Of a stretch of 7,210 bases of DNA, positions 1-5,738 are shown piece after piece. The notes below the pieces were generated by a model. That model had not been told where the DNA came from, did not search any database, and was given only the letters and a program-made list of their open reading frames with translations. Source of the stretch: Plastoroseomonas sp036499545 (GTDB lineage: Bacteria; Pseudomonadota; Alphaproteobacteria; Acetobacterales; Acetobacteraceae); the NCBI GenBank assembly GCA_036499545.1, contig DASYDR010000068.1, positions 1-7,210 of the forward strand, written 5' to 3'. Made by a program: the position numbers and the translations under genes. Each line of letters begins with the position of its first letter. The first letter of the stretch is position 1.

Positions 1-868
1 GGGGCACGCCGCTGCTGGCAGGATCGGCAAGCGACAGCCCGGCCGCGTCGCGCCGCTGATCCTCGGCGCCGCCATTGTGGAACCAGGCGCCGAGCTTCAG
101 CACCAGGTCGGTGCCATCGGCGAAGCCAGCTTCGGCGATGGCGAAGGCCCCGCCATTGACCGGGACAAGCGTGCCGTAACGGTTGTGCCGCTGCGGATCC
201 GTCGTCGGCGCATGCTGTCCGCCGGGATCGCCGGCGAAGAGGCCGATCCGGAAGAAAGGCCCTTCCGCCGGATTGCCGAGCGCGAATCGCACCCCGGGCA
301 CCGCGAAGGGATAGGCAGCGCCACCGGCGGGCAGCGCCGCCGCCGTCGCCACGGGCCAGCCGAACGTGCCGTTCAGCAGGTTGCCGGCATTGTCGGCCAC
401 CGCGAATTCGGCATCGGCCGCCAATTGGCCGAAGCGCAACGAACCGGCATCGCCGATGTCCCGCTCCAGCCATAGTTCACCCAGGCGGACACTTGTCAGC
501 GCCTCGGCATTGCTGACCGCGGCCAGGCTGCCGACCCGATCCGAAGTGATCTGCCGGCCATAGACGCCGATGACGTCGGCGGCGAAGCGCCAATGGTCCA
601 GCCCGGCGGCGGATCCGAGATCGGCATCCAGCCGCAGCCGCACCTGGCCGAGCAGCGCCGTCCCCTGCCGCACGCCGCCGCCGGTGACGGCCAGCGCATC
701 GACCAGCGCGTCGCCCCGCAGGCAAAGTCCGGTCGCGAGTGCGGCGCCTGGCGCGCAGGCATTCTCCTGCGCCCAGGCGGGCGTGGTCAGCGGCAGGGCC
801 ACCATCCCGGCCGAAGCCATCCACAGCCGCCGCCTGGCGCGGCGCGTCCTGTCCCGCGCCGCGCTCAT
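1..868 (-). CDS. OprB-family carbohydrate-selective outer-membrane porin (partial, C-terminus beyond window start)
   Basis: The first 289 residues are visible; the frame stays open to the left edge, so the C-terminal part of the barrel is missing. Residues 1-34 form a Sec signal peptide: an unusually long arginine-rich n-region (about 10 Arg in the first 14), a hydrophobic stretch to about 30, and a cleavage site at AWA-Q (31-34). The mature start has two cysteines (38 and 49). Residues 131-171 (ELWLERD, SLRFGQLAADAEF, NGTFGWP) match the conserved segment of OprB-type porins, where the fourth to sixth strands carry the GQ-x-aDtEF and FGWP patterns. Family members are monomeric barrels that pass sugars or small acids across the outer membrane; the substrate cannot be read here. 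The ATG lies 2 nt after the stop of the ThDP enzyme gene (TGAtcATG) with no clear Shine-Dalgarno, so re-initiation is likely. Met17 is an alternative start giving a shorter signal peptide. Family assignment is by remembered pattern. Confidence 0.8.
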   Translation of the reverse strand, partial: MSAARDRTRRARRRLWMASAGMVALPLTTPAWAQENACAPGAALATGLCLRGDALVDALAVTGGGVRQGTALLGQVRLRLDADLGSAAGLDHWRFAADVIGVYGRQITSDRVGSLAAVSNAEALTSVRLGELWLERDIGDAGSLRFGQLAADAEFAVADNAGNLLNGTFGWPVATAAALPAGGAAYPFAVPGVRFALGNPAEGPFFRIGLFAGDPGGQHAPTTDPQRHNRYGTLVPVNGGAFAIAEAGFADGTDLVLKLGAWFHNGGAEDQRRDAAGLSLADPASSGVP

Positions 869-870
869 GA

Positions 871-2412
871 TCAGATCGCCAGTTCGATCAGGAACGGCCC
901 CGTGCCCGCGAAGGATTGCCGCAGCAGGTCGCCGCAGGCCTCCAGCGTGCTGGCCTTGGCCGCTTCCACGCCCATGCCATTGGCGAGCTTCACCCAGTCG
1001 AGATCGGGGTTGCCGAGGTCGAGCATGTCCATCGCGGTGCGGCCGGGATTGGCACCGACATTCTGATACTCGCCCAGCAGGATCTGGTACTTGCGGTTCG
1101 AGAGCAGGATGGTGGTGACCGGCAGCTTCTCCCGCGCCTGGGTCCAGAGCGCCTGCAGCGTGTACATCGCCGAGCCATCCGCCTGCAGCCCGACCACCCG
1201 GCGGGACCCGCCGGCGCCGATCGCGGCCCCGGTCGCCAGCGGCAGGCCGCAGCCGATGGCGCCGCCGCAGATCTGCAGCCAGTCATGCGGTTCCGCCGCG
1301 AAGGTCTCCTTGAAGAAGCCGCGGCCGAAGGAGACGCTCTCGTCGGCGATCACGGTGCCTTCCGGGATGATGGAGGCGATGGTGCGCGCCAGCCCTTCCG
1401 GCGTCGGCGCCCCGCGCGCCGCCTGCGGCCGCGGGCCGGGATCCGGGATCGCGGCGGCCGGCGCGTTCAGTTCCTCGCAGAGCGCCCGCAGCGCGCCTTC
1501 CGCATCCTGCTCGTAGCGGGTGAGCACATGCACCTCGGCGCTGGCCGGGTAGTGGATGGAAGGCTTGCCCGGATAGGCGAAGAAGCCGACCGGCGCGCGG
1601 GCATTCACCAGGATCAGGTGCTCGACCCAGGACAGCGCGGCGATCGCCTGGTCCGCCGGATAGGGCACCCGCTCCAGCGGCAGGCGGCCGCGACCGCGCT
1701 GGGTGCGGCCGTTGGAGCCTTCCGCCATCAGCTTGTGGCCGGTGGCTTCCGCCGCGCGCCAGGCGAAGGCCTGGGCGCCGTCGAACAGCGCCGGGCCGCC
1801 GAGCAGGATCAGCACGTTCTTCTTTTCGCGCAGGATGCGCGCCGCATTGCGGACGGCCAGCGGATCGGCCGGCTGCGCCGCCGGCACCGCCAGCGGCTCG
1901 GCGACCACGCCGCCATCGTCCCAGCAGGTATCGGACGGCAGGATCAGGGTCGCGACCTGCCCCGGCGCGGTGCGCGCGGCCTGCACCGCGACGGCGGCGT
2001 CGTGGCCGACCTCGGTCGCGCGGCGGGCGGTGCGCATCCAGCCGGACACGCCGCGCGCCAGCCCTTCGGTATCGGCGGTCAGCGGCGCGTCATAGGGGCG
2101 GTGATAGGTCGCCTGGTCGCCCACGCAATTGACGATGCCGGACCGGGCACGCCGGGCGTTGTGCAGGTTGGCGAAGCCGTTGCCGAGCCCCGGGCCGCAA
2201 TGCAGCAAGGTCACCGCCGGCTTGCCGGCCATGCGCCAATAGCCGTCGGCCATGCCGGTGACCACATTCTCCTGCATGCCGAGGACGCAGCGCATGCCGG
2301 GGATGCGATCGAGCGCCGCGACGAAATGCATCTCGCTCGTGCCGGGGTTGGAGAAGCAGACCTCCACCCCGCTCTTCAGCAGGGTATGGACCAGGCTTTC
2401 GGCACCGTTCAC
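871..2412 (-). CDS. Thiamine-diphosphate-dependent enzyme, acetolactate synthase-like / benzoylformate decarboxylase-like
   Basis: A 513-residue protein with the three-domain layout of ThDP enzymes. The N-terminal pyrimidine-binding domain (about 1-165) carries FSNPGTSE (20-27), the catalytic Glu48 in QENVVTGMADGY, and LLHCGPGLGN (69-78). A central domain spans about 185-320. The C-terminal diphosphate-binding domain has ADG (411-413) followed 26 residues later by Asn439 in SNRKY, the GDG-x(24-27)-N signature with Ala replacing the first Gly. It is shorter than a typical anabolic acetolactate synthase (about 560-590), and no small regulatory subunit gene is adjacent. His71 aligns with the active-site His70 of Pseudomonas benzoylformate decarboxylase, where acetolactate synthases lack a histidine. 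A 2-oxoacid decarboxylase or carboligase of unknown substrate is therefore as likely as acetolactate synthesis. The start is GTG, fixed by AAGGAGG 8 nt upstream. It is the first gene of a unit with the porin. Confidence 0.85.
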   Translation of the reverse strand: MNGAESLVHTLLKSGVEVCFSNPGTSEMHFVAALDRIPGMRCVLGMQENVVTGMADGYWRMAGKPAVTLLHCGPGLGNGFANLHNARRARSGIVNCVGDQATYHRPYDAPLTADTEGLARGVSGWMRTARRATEVGHDAAVAVQAARTAPGQVATLILPSDTCWDDGGVVAEPLAVPAAQPADPLAVRNAARILREKKNVLILLGGPALFDGAQAFAWRAAEATGHKLMAEGSNGRTQRGRGRLPLERVPYPADQAIAALSWVEHLILVNARAPVGFFAYPGKPSIHYPASAEVHVLTRYEQDAEGALRALCEELNAPAAAIPDPGPRPQAARGAPTPEGLARTIASIIPEGTVIADESVSFGRGFFKETFAAEPHDWLQICGGAIGCGLPLATGAAIGAGGSRRVVGLQADGSAMYTLQALWTQAREKLPVTTILLSNRKYQILLGEYQNVGANPGRTAMDMLDLGNPDLDWVKLANGMGVEAAKASTLEACGDLLRQSFAGTGPFLIELAI

Positions 2413-2420
2413 GCGTACTT

Positions 2421-2427
2421 CCTCCTT
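2421..2427 (-). promoter_or_regulatory. Strong ribosome binding site that fixes a GTG start
   Basis: The minus strand reads AAGGAGG, then 8 nt, then GTG at 2412-2410. This is a near-perfect Shine-Dalgarno at ideal spacing. It supports the GTG as the true start of the ThDP enzyme and implies efficient translation. Confidence 0.85.
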
Positions 2428-2685
2428 CTGAGCGGAGCGTCCGATCCAGACCTCCGGTCCCTTGGCCCGCCGACCATCGGGCGCTCGGGCATTGCGGGCG
2501 GAGGGTGCGCGAGCCCGGGCTCCGCGGCAAGCCGTCCAGGCCGCGGAAAGCGCCGGGCCTGCGCGGGAAGGGTTCCGACCGTCGCGCGAAGGCGCGCGCC
2601 GCGGTATCGCCTGCCAGTGTCTGGCCAGACGGCGAAATCTATCCCAACAATTCGAATTCGGGACGCGGAGAACGTCGCGACGCCG

Positions 2686-2691
2686 TAATAT
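2686..2691 (+). promoter_or_regulatory. Possible -10 element (TAATAT)
   Basis: TAATAT stands out in a GC-rich context 54 nt before the membrane protein start and just after the palindrome at 2673-2682. No good -35 sequence lies 16-18 nt upstream (the bases there read ACGCGG), so activator-dependent or alternative-sigma use, or pure chance, are all open. Confidence 0.25.
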
Positions 2692-2744
2692 TCACCTGGG
2701 GTCACCCCCACCCATGCACCGCTCGCTCCGGGGAGATTCCCGTC

Positions 2745-3191
2745 ATGCCCTTGCGTTTCCTGCTGTCGGGCTTCGCCGCGGGCCTGCTCGCCGTGCCGAC
2801 GTTTCACCAGCTGACGGTCTGGGGGCTGTACAATGCCGGGCTGGTGATGAACCGGCCCTTCTCGTTCCGCCCCGAGCCGCCCTTCGACGTGCCGCGACTG
2901 CTGTCGATCTCCTTCTGGGGCGGGGTCTGGGGTGTGCTGGTGGTGCTGATCCTGCTGGCCCGGCCACGCCTGCCGACAGTCATGACCGCCGTCGCCGTCG
3001 GCGTGCTCGGCGCCGCCACCATCAGCATGACCCTGGCGCCGGCGCTGCGCGGGCACGCGATGCCGATCCTGGATCCGGAACGCTGGTGGCGCCCGGTGCT
3101 GATCAACGGCATGTGGGGGCTCGGCACCGGGCTGATCCTCGCCTCGCTGCGCGGGCGCCTGCATCATGGTGACCAGGATGGCGGCCAATAG
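2745..3191 (+). CDS. Small four-helix integral membrane protein of unknown function
   Basis: 148 residues. I place four membrane segments at about 4-22, 52-72, 78-100 and 115-134. Between segments 1 and 2 is a loop with NRPFSFRPEPPFDVP (36-50), and segment 2 begins with SFWGGVWG (56-63). The last segment follows RPVLINGMWGLGTG (116-129). The ordering PFSF..PPF.VP..LS..FWGG.WG..., then N..WG.GT, matches my memory of a conserved but uncharacterised alphaproteobacterial family; I know no assigned function. The ATG at 2745 is chosen because GGGGAG (2730-2735) lies 9 nt upstream and the protein then begins directly with a hydrophobic helix. The longer open frame from 2505 adds 80 low-complexity residues without homology-like features. 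Its 3' end overlaps mobA by 14 nt, so the two are probably co-transcribed, but a role in molybdenum metabolism is not shown. Confidence 0.75.
   Translation: MPLRFLLSGFAAGLLAVPTFHQLTVWGLYNAGLVMNRPFSFRPEPPFDVPRLLSISFWGGVWGVLVVLILLARPRLPTVMTAVAVGVLGAATISMTLAPALRGHAMPILDPERWWRPVLINGMWGLGTGLILASLRGRLHHGDQDGGQ
3168..3172 (+). promoter_or_regulatory. Weak ribosome binding site deciding the mobA start
   Basis: GGTGA, matching the 3' half of the full Shine-Dalgarno GGAGGTGA, lies 5 nt before the ATG at 3178 and inside the upstream coding sequence. The alternative ATG at 3166 lacks any purine-rich element. The weak site suggests mobA translation depends on ribosomes arriving from the upstream gene. 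Confidence 0.5.
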
Positions 3192-3810
3192 CATCCTCGG
3201 CGTCGTGCTCGCCGGCGGGCTGGCACGGCGGATGGGCGGCGGCGACAAGCCGCTGTGCCAGCTCGACGGCCGGCCATTGCTCGACCATGTGCTGGGGCGC
3301 CTCGCGCCGCAGGTCGCCTGCATCGCGATCAATGCCAATGGCGATCCCCGGCGCTTCGCCAGCTATGGCCTGCCGGTGATCCCGGACGGGCTGCCCGACC
3401 ATCCCGGCCCGCTCGCCGGCATCCTGGCGGGGCTCGATTGGGCGGCGGCGCGGGGCTTCGCCGATATCGCGACGGTGCCCGGGGATTCACCCTTCATCCC
3501 GCCGGACCTGGTGGCGCGGCTGGATGCGGCGCGCGCCGCCGCCGGCCTCCCCCTCGCCTGCGCGCGTTCCGGCGGCCGGGCGCATCCGCCGGTCGGCCTC
3601 TGGCCGGTCATCCTGCGCGGGCGATTGCGCGCGGCGCTGCTCGGCGGCGAACGCAAGGTCAGCCGCTGGGCAGCGGCGCAAGGCGTCGCGGAGGCCGAAT
3701 GGCCGGCCGTGCCGGTCGACCCGTTCTTCAACGCCAATACCCCGGCCGAGCTCGCCGAGGCGGCGCTTCTTCTGCCGGCCGCATCCCCGGAGGCGCCATC
3801 GGCCCCGTGA
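3178..3810 (+). CDS. mobA: Molybdenum cofactor guanylyltransferase MobA
   Basis: MobA transfers GMP from GTP to molybdenum-molybdopterin, giving the guanine dinucleotide cofactor used by DMSO-reductase-family enzymes; it is cytoplasmic. The 210-residue protein has the nucleotidyltransferase signature LAGG (11-14) and RMGGGDK (18-24), with Lys24 expected at the GTP phosphates. It also has IPDGLPDHPGPLAGILAGL (68-86), PGDSPF (101-106) with Asp103 as the expected metal ligand, HPPVGLWP (136-143) and the C-terminal NANTPAEL (185-192). Length fits the family (about 190-210). I chose the ATG at 3178 because GGTGA (3168-3172) sits 5 nt upstream. An in-frame ATG at 3166 would add four residues but has no ribosome binding site. 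The gene overlaps the end of the membrane protein gene and ends 6 nt before the convergent moeA stop. The lone LAGG...RMG..DK motif could also occur in related nucleotidyltransferases (MocA), but PGDSPF and NTPAEL favour MobA. Confidence 0.93.
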   Translation: MAANSILGVVLAGGLARRMGGGDKPLCQLDGRPLLDHVLGRLAPQVACIAINANGDPRRFASYGLPVIPDGLPDHPGPLAGILAGLDWAAARGFADIATVPGDSPFIPPDLVARLDAARAAAGLPLACARSGGRAHPPVGLWPVILRGRLRAALLGGERKVSRWAAAQGVAEAEWPAVPVDPFFNANTPAELAEAALLLPAASPEAPSAP

Positions 3811-3816
3811 CGCGCG

Positions 3817-5064
3817 TCACAACAGCCCGGCGAAGGGCAGGAAGGCGACATGGTCGCCGGGCGCCACCTCGGTCACCGCCTCCGGCAGTTCCACGAAGCC
3901 CTCCGACCGGGTGAGGGACGTCAGCAACCCGGCCCCTTCCCGGGCGAATTTATGCGCCAGCGGCACGATGTCGTCCGACGCCAGGCTGGCACGGACATAT
4001 TCGCGCCGCCCGGCCTTCTTGCGGTGGCTGAACGCCGCCACCGCCGCGTAGCGCCGCGGCGGCGCCGGCGCCGCGCCGGCGAGCCGCAGCACCAGCGGCC
4101 GGGCGAGATGCAGGAAGGTCACGACGGCGGCAGCCGGATTGCCGGGCAGGCCGATCACCGGCGTGCCGCCGATCACCCCCATCGCCACCGAGCGGCCCGG
4201 CTTGATCGCCAGACGCCAGAAGACGAGACGGCCGGCGCCTTCGATCGCCGCGCGCACATGGTCGGCATCCCCCGTCGAGACGCCGCCCGTGGTCAGCAGC
4301 AGGTCCTGCGTCGCGGCGGCCGATCGCAGCGCGGCGGCCGTGGCCCCGGCATCGTCGGGCAGGATGCCGAGGTCCTGCGCCTCCGCCGGCAATCCCATGA
4401 GCAGCGCCAGCAGGGTGAAGCGGTTGCTGTCATAGGTCTGCGCGGCCTGCAGCGGCCGGCCGGGCTCGGCCAGTTCGTCGCCGGTCGAGAAGACGCCGAT
4501 GCGCGGTCGCGGCGTCACCGGCAGCGCCGCCAGCCCCAGCGCCGCGGCCAGGCCGATCGCCGGCGCGTCCAGGCGCCGGCCCGCGGGCAGGGCAAGGCCG
4601 CCGGCCGGGACGTCCTCTCCGGCCGGGCGGGCATTGGCGCCGCGCGTCAGCCCCGGCGGCACCAGGACCATGGTGCCTTCGACCCGTGCATCCTCCTGCA
4701 TCAGCACGGTGTCGGCGCCGTCCGGCATCGGCGCGCCGGTGAAGATGCGGGCGGCTTCGCGCGGACCGAGCGCCGCGGCCGGCCCGCCCGCCGCGATGCG
4801 TGCCGCGACGGCCAGCGGCGTCGCCCGCCCAGCGGCCAGGTCGGCATGGCGGAAGGCATAGCCGTCGACGGCGCTGTTGAAGAAGGGCGGCAGCGCGACC
4901 GGTGCCAGCAGGTCACGGGCGAGGACCCGCCCGACCGCGTCGCGCAGCGGCACCGCCGTCGCGCCGGGCAAAGGCTGGATGCGCGCGGCGATCATCGCTT
5001 CCGCCTCCTCCACGCTCATCGGCGTGCCGCCATGGGCGAAGCAGTCGTCGCTGAGCTGCGCCAT
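3817..5064 (-). CDS. moeA: Molybdopterin molybdenumtransferase MoeA
   Basis: MoeA inserts molybdate into adenylylated molybdopterin to form the active molybdenum cofactor. The 415-residue length matches E. coli MoeA (411). Conserved features in order: the N-terminal MAQLSDDCFA found in alphaproteobacterial MoeA; LPPFFNSAVDGYA (58-70); FTGAPMPDGAD (108-118); NARPAGEDV (144-152); the domain 3 motifs STGDEL (193-198), YDSN (211-214) and TTGGVSTGD (258-266) with Asp266; KPG (288-290); and LPGNPAA (306-312). The C-terminal domain IV follows from about 335. No key residue looks missing. The start ATG overlaps the mobB stop by one base (TGATG on the minus strand), which supports this start over the internal Met16 and implies translational coupling. 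The gene is convergent with mobA. Confidence 0.96.
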   Translation of the reverse strand: MAQLSDDCFAHGGTPMSVEEAEAMIAARIQPLPGATAVPLRDAVGRVLARDLLAPVALPPFFNSAVDGYAFRHADLAAGRATPLAVAARIAAGGPAAALGPREAARIFTGAPMPDGADTVLMQEDARVEGTMVLVPPGLTRGANARPAGEDVPAGGLALPAGRRLDAPAIGLAAALGLAALPVTPRPRIGVFSTGDELAEPGRPLQAAQTYDSNRFTLLALLMGLPAEAQDLGILPDDAGATAAALRSAAATQDLLLTTGGVSTGDADHVRAAIEGAGRLVFWRLAIKPGRSVAMGVIGGTPVIGLPGNPAAAVVTFLHLARPLVLRLAGAAPAPPRRYAAVAAFSHRKKAGRREYVRASLASDDIVPLAHKFAREGAGLLTSLTRSEGFVELPEAVTEVAPGDHVAFLPFAGLL

Positions 5065-5582
5065 CAGGCGCCCTCCGGCCAGATCCGGGCCGGATCCGCG
5101 GCGAAGCGCAGCACCAGCGTGGCCGCCGCCTCCACGTCGTCCAGCGTGACATGCGGCAGCGCGTAGGGCGGCGGCGCATCGGCGGCGACGGCAACGATGC
5201 CGGGCGTGCCGGGGTGCATCCAGGGTTGGCCATTGGCGGCCCGGTGCACCTCGATCTTCGGATGCGGATCGCGTTTGAAGCCTTCGACGATGATCAGGTC
5301 GACCGGCGCGAGTTGCGCGATCAGCGCCCGCAGCGGCGGCTCCGCCGCGCCGCGCAACTCCGTCATCAGCGCCCAGCGGTGTTCGGAGGCGACCAGGACC
5401 TGGCGCGCCCCGGCCGCACGATGTTCGAAACTGTCCTTGCCGGGCTTGTCGACATCGAAACGGTGATGCGCGTGCTTGAGCGTGGAGACCGAGGCGCCGC
5501 GCGCCGCCAGCGCCGGGATCAGCTTCACCAGCAGCGTGGTCTTGCCGGCGCCACTCCAGCCGGCGAGGCCGATGATGCGCAT
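5064..5582 (-). CDS. mobB: Molybdopterin-guanine dinucleotide biosynthesis adaptor MobB (GTP-binding)
   Basis: A 172-residue P-loop protein, the usual MobB length. Residues 8-16 (GWSGAGKTT) are the Walker A motif. KHAHHRFDVDKPGKDSFEHR (36-55) followed by AAGA (56-59) is the MobB signature, and LIIVEGFKRDPHPKIEVHR (96-114) is the conserved Walker B-like and base-side region. MobB binds GTP and interacts with MobA and MoeA, helping cofactor guanylation; it is not strictly essential in E. coli. The start was set at 5582 because MRIIGLAGWSGAGKT begins the domain at once. AGGGG lies 4 nt upstream and GAGGAG 12 nt upstream of this ATG. A frame open further to 5630 adds 16 unrelated residues. It is the first gene of a unit with moeA. 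Confidence 0.94.
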   Translation of the reverse strand: MRIIGLAGWSGAGKTTLLVKLIPALAARGASVSTLKHAHHRFDVDKPGKDSFEHRAAGARQVLVASEHRWALMTELRGAAEPPLRALIAQLAPVDLIIVEGFKRDPHPKIEVHRAANGQPWMHPGTPGIVAVAADAPPPYALPHVTLDDVEAAATLVLRFAADPARIWPEGA

Positions 5583-5702
5583 CGTGCCCCTGATCTCCTC
5601 ACACGAAAGCCGGCCCTGGCCGGGCCGCATTCCATATGGCCCCGAACCCGACCGATGTCACACAGGCTTCGCACGCCCGCCGCCCTTTCCCTGCGGCGCC
5701 CT

Positions 5703-5723
5703 CCCGCGCCAGGATGGCGCGGG
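5703..5723 (+). promoter_or_regulatory. Leader hairpin directly upstream of a ribosome binding site
   Basis: CCCGCGCC, loop AGGAT, GGCGCGGG: a perfect 8-bp, all-G/C stem with a 5-nt loop. It ends 3 nt before the Shine-Dalgarno AGGAGA (5727-5732) of the reductase gene. If it lies in the transcript it would be very stable. It could stabilise the mRNA 5' end or affect ribosome access, or it may be a DNA operator. Confidence 0.5.
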
Positions 5724-5726
5724 AAC

Positions 5727-5732
5727 AGGAGA
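5727..5732 (+). promoter_or_regulatory. Ribosome binding site of the reductase gene
   Basis: AGGAGA lies 6 nt before the ATG at 5739. It settles the start against a frame that stays open back to 5151, through the mobB gene on the other strand. Confidence 0.8.
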
Positions 5733-5738
5733 CGCCCC

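Larger units (their letters stand above)
2413..2744. promoter_or_regulatory. Divergent intergenic region with clustered palindromes
   Basis: These 332 nt separate the minus-strand ThDP enzyme gene from the plus-strand membrane protein gene, so promoters for both should lie here. I see no convincing coding sequence: the frame that is open from 2505 gives an Arg/Lys/Gly/Pro-rich extension unlike the membrane protein behind it. Perfect palindromes occur at 2591-2600 (GGCGCGCGCC), 2619-2630 (GTCTGGCCAGAC), 2649-2658 (AATTCGAATT) and 2673-2682 (CGTCGCGACG). A small inverted repeat lies at 2697-2710 (TGGGG, loop TCAC, CCCCA). The stretch 2636-2660 is the most AT-rich part. No complete -35/-10 pair is clear on either strand. 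Confidence 0.5.
5583..5738. promoter_or_regulatory. Divergent intergenic region between mobB and the reductase gene
   Basis: 156 nt expected to hold promoters for both directions. Visible structure: an inverted repeat CGGCCC/GGGCCG with a 5-nt loop (5611-5627), the 8-bp palindrome CCATATGG (5632-5639), which is also the most AT-rich spot, and the hairpin at 5703-5723. No clear -35/-10 pair is recognisable. No coding sequence is supported here. Confidence 0.45.

Noticed and set aside
916..2688. 590-residue open frame on the plus strand
   Set aside because: It lies antisense to the ThDP enzyme, is rich in Arg/Gly/His/Gln with no recognisable motif, and is the usual by-product of high GC on the opposite strand.
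2697..2710. TGGGG-TCAC-CCCCA as a terminator
   Set aside because: The stem is only 5 bp with no T-run and lies upstream of a start, not after a gene.
2505..2744. 80-residue N-terminal extension of the membrane protein
   Set aside because: It is low-complexity Arg/Lys/Pro/Gly sequence in a region of palindromes, while the ATG at 2745 has a ribosome binding site and begins directly with a membrane helix.
3850..5166. 438-residue open frame on the plus strand
   Set aside because: It is antisense to moeA, whose motifs are complete; the composition is Arg/Gln/Gly-rich and non-protein-like.
5611..5627. CGGCCC/GGGCCG inverted repeat as a terminator or riboswitch
   Set aside because: A 6-bp repeat in a divergent region with GC-rich background; short G/C repeats like this occur often by chance here, and there is no aptamer-like architecture.
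5583..5630. 16-residue N-terminal extension of MobB
   Set aside because: The P-loop domain normally begins within the first ten residues, which the ATG at 5582 gives.
5151..5738. N-terminal extension of the reductase to 535 residues
   Set aside because: The extension runs antisense through mobB, and the ATG at 5739 has its own AGGAGA; MAETNLRVLLKRRP is a normal family N-terminus.
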